Origin: Bacteroidota bacterium
GTDB taxonomy: Bacteria; Bacteroidota; Bacteroidia; Flavobacteriales; Weeksellaceae
Reading direction: 5' to 3'
Assembly (NCBI GenBank): GCA_018266965.1
Contig: JAFDZJ010000166.1
Location: 1 to 7,971, forward strand
Length of the DNA stretch: 7,971 nucleotides
Shown: positions 5,550 through 7,971 of the stretch, piece by piece
Position numbering within the stretch: position 1 is the first letter of the stretch
Layout of the letters: every line of letters begins with the position of its first letter
The notes under the pieces: model-generated
What the model was told of the DNA's origin: nothing
Database searches by the model: none
Seen by the model: the letters and a program-made list of their open reading frames with translations, nothing else
Translations under genes and position numbers: made by a program

Positions 5550-6981
5550 TGGATATTTTTGTGTTTTCTAGGTCTATACCTTGTGTTTTTAAAACTTTTT
5601 TTACTTTGATGGCGAAATATACCAAATATACAAAACACAATACCCCGATGATATAACTAAGGTGGGATCCAACTATGTCTGCTACATATCCTTGTAATGG
5701 AGCAATTATCCCGCCTCCCATAATCATCATGATTAGGAAGTTGGAACCTTCGTTGGTGTGTTTTCCTAATCCCATTATTGCTAAAGCAAAAATACAAGGC
5801 CAAAGTACAGAATTGAATAAACCAACACTAATGAAAGCATATACCGAAGTCATACCACTTGTAAACATCCCAATCAATAAAGCTATTATCCCCATGGAAG
5901 AAAAAATCAATGTAGTCTTTGCTGGGTTTCCTTTTGCAACTAAATCTGCAACTATCATTACCGCAATTATTGGTATGTATATCCAAAATGGAGATAGATC
6001 ATGTTGTGCAATGGAATTGACAATAAGGAACACACCAAATGCCAAATAAGGTGCTAGGAATTTTCCAATTTTCATCCAACCTCCTTTCAGATTGAACGCC
6101 CCAATTGCTCCTCCCCATCTTCCAATCATCATACTTGCCCAATACAACGAAATGTAGGGAGCTACTTCTTGTACGGACATTTTCATATCATGCTCCATAT
6201 AGGCAGGTAGGTTGCTGGCGGTTGCTACTTCTACACCTACATAGATGAAAATTGCAATCATACCTAATACCAATTGTGGATATTGCAATACAGACGCTCT
6301 TGGTTTGGATATTTCGTTGTCTTCTTCTACTTCGTGTGTCTCGGAAACATCTGGAAGTGAGGAAAATTTAAGAAAAATAGCAGCTAATACAAATGCAACT
6401 CCCAATACCAAATACGGAATCTTCACACTGTTGATGTCAGCTTCTGTATTCGCTAAAGATGCAGAGCCAAATATAGCAAATGCAACAATGAGTGGACCAA
6501 TTGTTGTTCCTAGATTGTTGATTCCACCAGCCATAGTAAGTCTTTGAGAACCTGTATTGGTGGGTCCTATTGCAATAGCCAAAGGATTGGCAACTGTCTG
6601 TTGTAGAGAAAAACCTAGCCCTACTACAAACAATGCGGAAATCATCAAAATAAAAGAGTGTGAACTTGCTGCGGGAATAAATATTAATGATCCTGCTGCC
6701 GATATGAGCAATCCTATGATTAACCCATTTTTATATCCAATTTTATTCAAGATGTCATACTTTAAAATTTTGGACAAAAGCAAGTAGATAATCGTTCCTA
6801 CCGTGTAAGAAATATAAAATGCAGAGGCAACCAGCTGACTTTGGAAGTTGGTAAGGTCAAATGCTTTTTTGAATACCGGAATCAGAATATCGTTACTTGC
6901 AGCAACAAATCCCCAAAAGAAAAATACAGTGATTAGCGATAGAAACTGTCCCCAGTTGGTTTGTTTTGAATAATTGGACAT
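5536..6981 (-). CDS. Sugar transporter of the FucP/GluP type (major facilitator superfamily)
   Basis: An inner-membrane transporter of 481 residues with about 12 predicted helices, related to the proton-coupled fucose permease FucP and to glucose/galactose permeases. Shared signatures include NDILIPVFKKAF (30-41), ANPLAIAIGP (131-140), AGGINNLGTTIGP (151-163), and EGSNFLIMMIMGGGIIAPLQG (411-431, cited by its ends EGSNF and PLQG). The helix-1 aspartate of FucP is kept (D31). The FucP helix-4 glutamate (in LETAANP) is a glutamine here (Q128 in QQTVANP). The sugar cannot be named. A charged central loop (EEDNE, 219-223) joins the two halves. I chose the ATG at 6981 (MSNYSK) over the TTG at 7008, because the family's first helix follows closely and the longer start lacks support. 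The gene lies 43 bp after the acyltransferase gene and overlaps DUF3810. Confidence 0.88.
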   Translation of the reverse strand: MSNYSKQTNWGQFLSLITVFFFWGFVAASNDILIPVFKKAFDLTNFQSQLVASAFYISYTVGTIIYLLLSKILKYDILNKIGYKNGLIIGLLISAAGSLIFIPAASSHSFILMISALFVVGLGFSLQQTVANPLAIAIGPTNTGSQRLTMAGGINNLGTTIGPLIVAFAIFGSASLANTEADINSVKIPYLVLGVAFVLAAIFLKFSSLPDVSETHEVEEDNEISKPRASVLQYPQLVLGMIAIFIYVGVEVATASNLPAYMEHDMKMSVQEVAPYISLYWASMMIGRWGGAIGAFNLKGGWMKIGKFLAPYLAFGVFLIVNSIAQHDLSPFWIYIPIIAVMIVADLVAKGNPAKTTLIFSSMGIIALLIGMFTSGMTSVYAFISVGLFNSVLWPCIFALAIMGLGKHTNEGSNFLIMMIMGGGIIAPLQGYVADIVGSHLSYIIGVLCFVYLVYFAIKVKKVLKTQGIDLENTKISSGGH

Positions 6982-7005
6982 ATATAGTTTTTTATTTGAT
7001 TTCAA

Positions 7006-7013
7006 CAAAAATA
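7006..7013 (-). promoter_or_regulatory. Possible internal -7 element before the transporter
   Basis: Read on the minus strand this is TATTTTTG, an exact TAnnTTTG, 24 bp before the transporter ATG. No TTTG stands at the usual upstream distance, so it may be chance. If active it would let the transporter and DUF3810 be expressed apart from the two upstream genes. Confidence 0.25.
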
Positions 7014-7024
7014 TTTAAAATTTA

Positions 7025-7759
7025 TCAATTGTTTTGTTCTAATGTATTTTTTATTTGTAAAAATGCAGTTTCTTTTAATTTTTGATGGTTTGTGTTGTAG
7101 TCCAAAATATCATTTAGAAATACTTTCACCTTGCCTGGATGCCCTTTACTATTGTCAAACGGGAACATTTCTTTTAGGCCGATAAAAGTAAGTACCAACA
7201 AAGGATGATGATGTTTGTTTGCCAATATAAATGGACCGTCTTTGAAATCGTCCAAAATAATTTTTGGGTCATCTGTAACTCCTCCTTCCGGGAAAATTAC
7301 GATGCTTTGCCCTTCTTTTATTCTTTCGGAGCAGAGCTGATATACTCTTGCCCTACTCCTGGGAGAACTTCTATCAACCATTACACAAATTCTTTTATAA
7401 ACTGTCCCAAACAACGGAATTTTTTCTAATTCTTTTTTGCCTACAAAACAAATTGAATGTTTGGGAAATAATACCACCATTAGCATAATATCCATGATGG
7501 AAGTATGGTTGGCAATAATAACATATTGAGCGCCTGGGTTGATATTTTTCGATGTTAAAGAGTGGAAAGAATATCGAAATCCCATACCATAAAAAAGCGT
7601 AACACAAAAAAATCTAATCCACCAATAAGCAATTGGGTAATCTTTTTTGCGATAGGAAAGTATATAGACAGGGACTATACATATAATAAGCAATACAAAT
7701 GCGAGAAGCAAAAACCAAAATCGCCAAATATAGTTGAGTACTCTTGTCATTGCTGTCAT
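7025..7759 (-). CDS. plsC: 1-acyl-sn-glycerol-3-phosphate acyltransferase family protein
   Basis: A 244-residue membrane-associated acyltransferase of the PlsC/LPLAT type, normally adding a second fatty acid to lysophosphatidic acid to make phosphatidic acid in phospholipid synthesis. One hydrophobic segment (about 14-35) anchors the N-terminus. The catalytic NHTSIMD (84-90) gives the H-x4-D motif (H85, D90). The next motif region is VMVDR (126-130), then FPEGG (156-160), and a proline-led block PLLVLTFIG (186-194). The length is usual for the family. Two in-frame ATGs lie at the start (residues 1 and 4) and either could be used. It follows the GtrA-like gene by 12 bp, so it is probably cotranscribed. 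A related activity such as lyso-ornithine-lipid acylation cannot be excluded; the symbol reflects the family, not a tested substrate. Confidence 0.88.
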   Translation of the reverse strand: MTAMTRVLNYIWRFWFLLLAFVLLIICIVPVYILSYRKKDYPIAYWWIRFFCVTLFYGMGFRYSFHSLTSKNINPGAQYVIIANHTSIMDIMLMVVLFPKHSICFVGKKELEKIPLFGTVYKRICVMVDRSSPRSRARVYQLCSERIKEGQSIVIFPEGGVTDDPKIILDDFKDGPFILANKHHHPLLVLTFIGLKEMFPFDNSKGHPGKVKVFLNDILDYNTNHQKLKETAFLQIKNTLEQNN

Positions 7760-7771
7760 TGTTAATCCAAA

Positions 7772-7971
7772 TTAATTATTAAAAATAACCCTTTTCTTTA
7801 ATGAATAATTCAAAATAGAAACGACAACAATAGCTGCAATCTTACTCATGATTTCTGGGCTGAATGTAAATACAGGCGTTTTTAAATTTTCCTGAAAAAC
7901 GAAAGAAAAAAATAACTGAAAAAATAACAAGCTGAAAATTGTAGATGCTACGGATAATCCCATGAAATAAG
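7772..7971 (-). CDS. GtrA-like membrane protein, 3' part only
   Basis: The reading frame is open to the right edge of the window, so the start lies outside. About 65 C-terminal residues are visible: two hydrophobic segments (VASTIFSLLFFQLFF and KIAAIVVVSILNYSL) followed by a basic end, KKRVIFNN. The closing pattern of a helix with an asparagine, then basic residues and a final aromatic, is characteristic of GtrA-family proteins. These four-helix proteins are often linked to moving lipid-linked sugars across the inner membrane. The visible part would be its second half, given a usual length of about 130 residues. The ATG at 7963 is in frame but is unlikely to be the true start, because the frame continues upstream. 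The assignment rests on a short stretch. Confidence 0.6.
   Translation of the reverse strand, partial: YFMGLSVASTIFSLLFFQLFFSFVFQENLKTPVFTFSPEIMSKIAAIVVVSILNYSLKKRVIFNN

Noticed and set aside
6982..7008. Transporter start extended to the TTG at 7008
   Set aside because: It adds nine residues without family support and needs a rare start codon, while an ATG at 6981 fits the expected N-terminus.

Overview
The window looks like chromosomal DNA from a Flavobacteriia bacterium, most likely order Flavobacteriales and possibly a Chryseobacterium/Elizabethkingia-type Weeksellaceae. Four signs point that way: AT-rich DNA with very AT-rich intergenic gaps; promoter-like elements of the Bacteroidota type (TTTG or TTG, about 19-21 nt, then TAnnTTTG); starts preceded by A/T-rich sequence with no Shine-Dalgarno; and families typical of Bacteroidota (GLPGLI, DUF3810, a TonB-receptor-like barrel with a carboxypeptidase-like regulatory domain). 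The genus assignment is inference.

Left half, + strand. A 305-base AT-rich leader precedes an 884-aa outer-membrane beta-barrel protein of the TonB-dependent-receptor type. This gene ends at a strong intrinsic terminator (8-bp stem, GAAA loop, seven Ts). A separate promoter then drives a 304-aa exported GLPGLI-family protein. The two gene types often sit together in Flavobacteriia, but here they look independently transcribed.

Middle, 3996-4469. This gap has no convincing protein gene, yet it is the most interesting part of the window. A 62-bp block occurs twice, exactly 253 bp apart. Each copy ends in a 10-bp hairpin capped by the same GTGA loop and followed by T residues. The stems differ by compensatory base changes, so RNA structure appears to be under selection. 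Each copy is preceded by a second, unrelated-sequence hairpin, and just upstream of that by a promoter-like element. I read the two units as paralogous small RNAs of about 95 and 86 nt, with a variable 5' hairpin, a constant AU-rich linker and a terminator hairpin. The second unit runs into the convergent DUF3810 gene, so the last ten residues of that protein are encoded by the repeat.

Right half, - strand. Four tightly packed genes read leftwards: the 3' half of a GtrA-like membrane protein (cut by the window edge), a PlsC-type acyltransferase, a FucP/GluP-type sugar transporter of the major facilitator superfamily, and a DUF3810 membrane protein with an HExxH motif. Gaps are 12 bp and 43 bp, and the last pair overlaps by 14 bp, so this is probably an operon of envelope and transport genes. 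No classical terminator is visible after DUF3810, so its transcript may run antisense through the small-RNA units.
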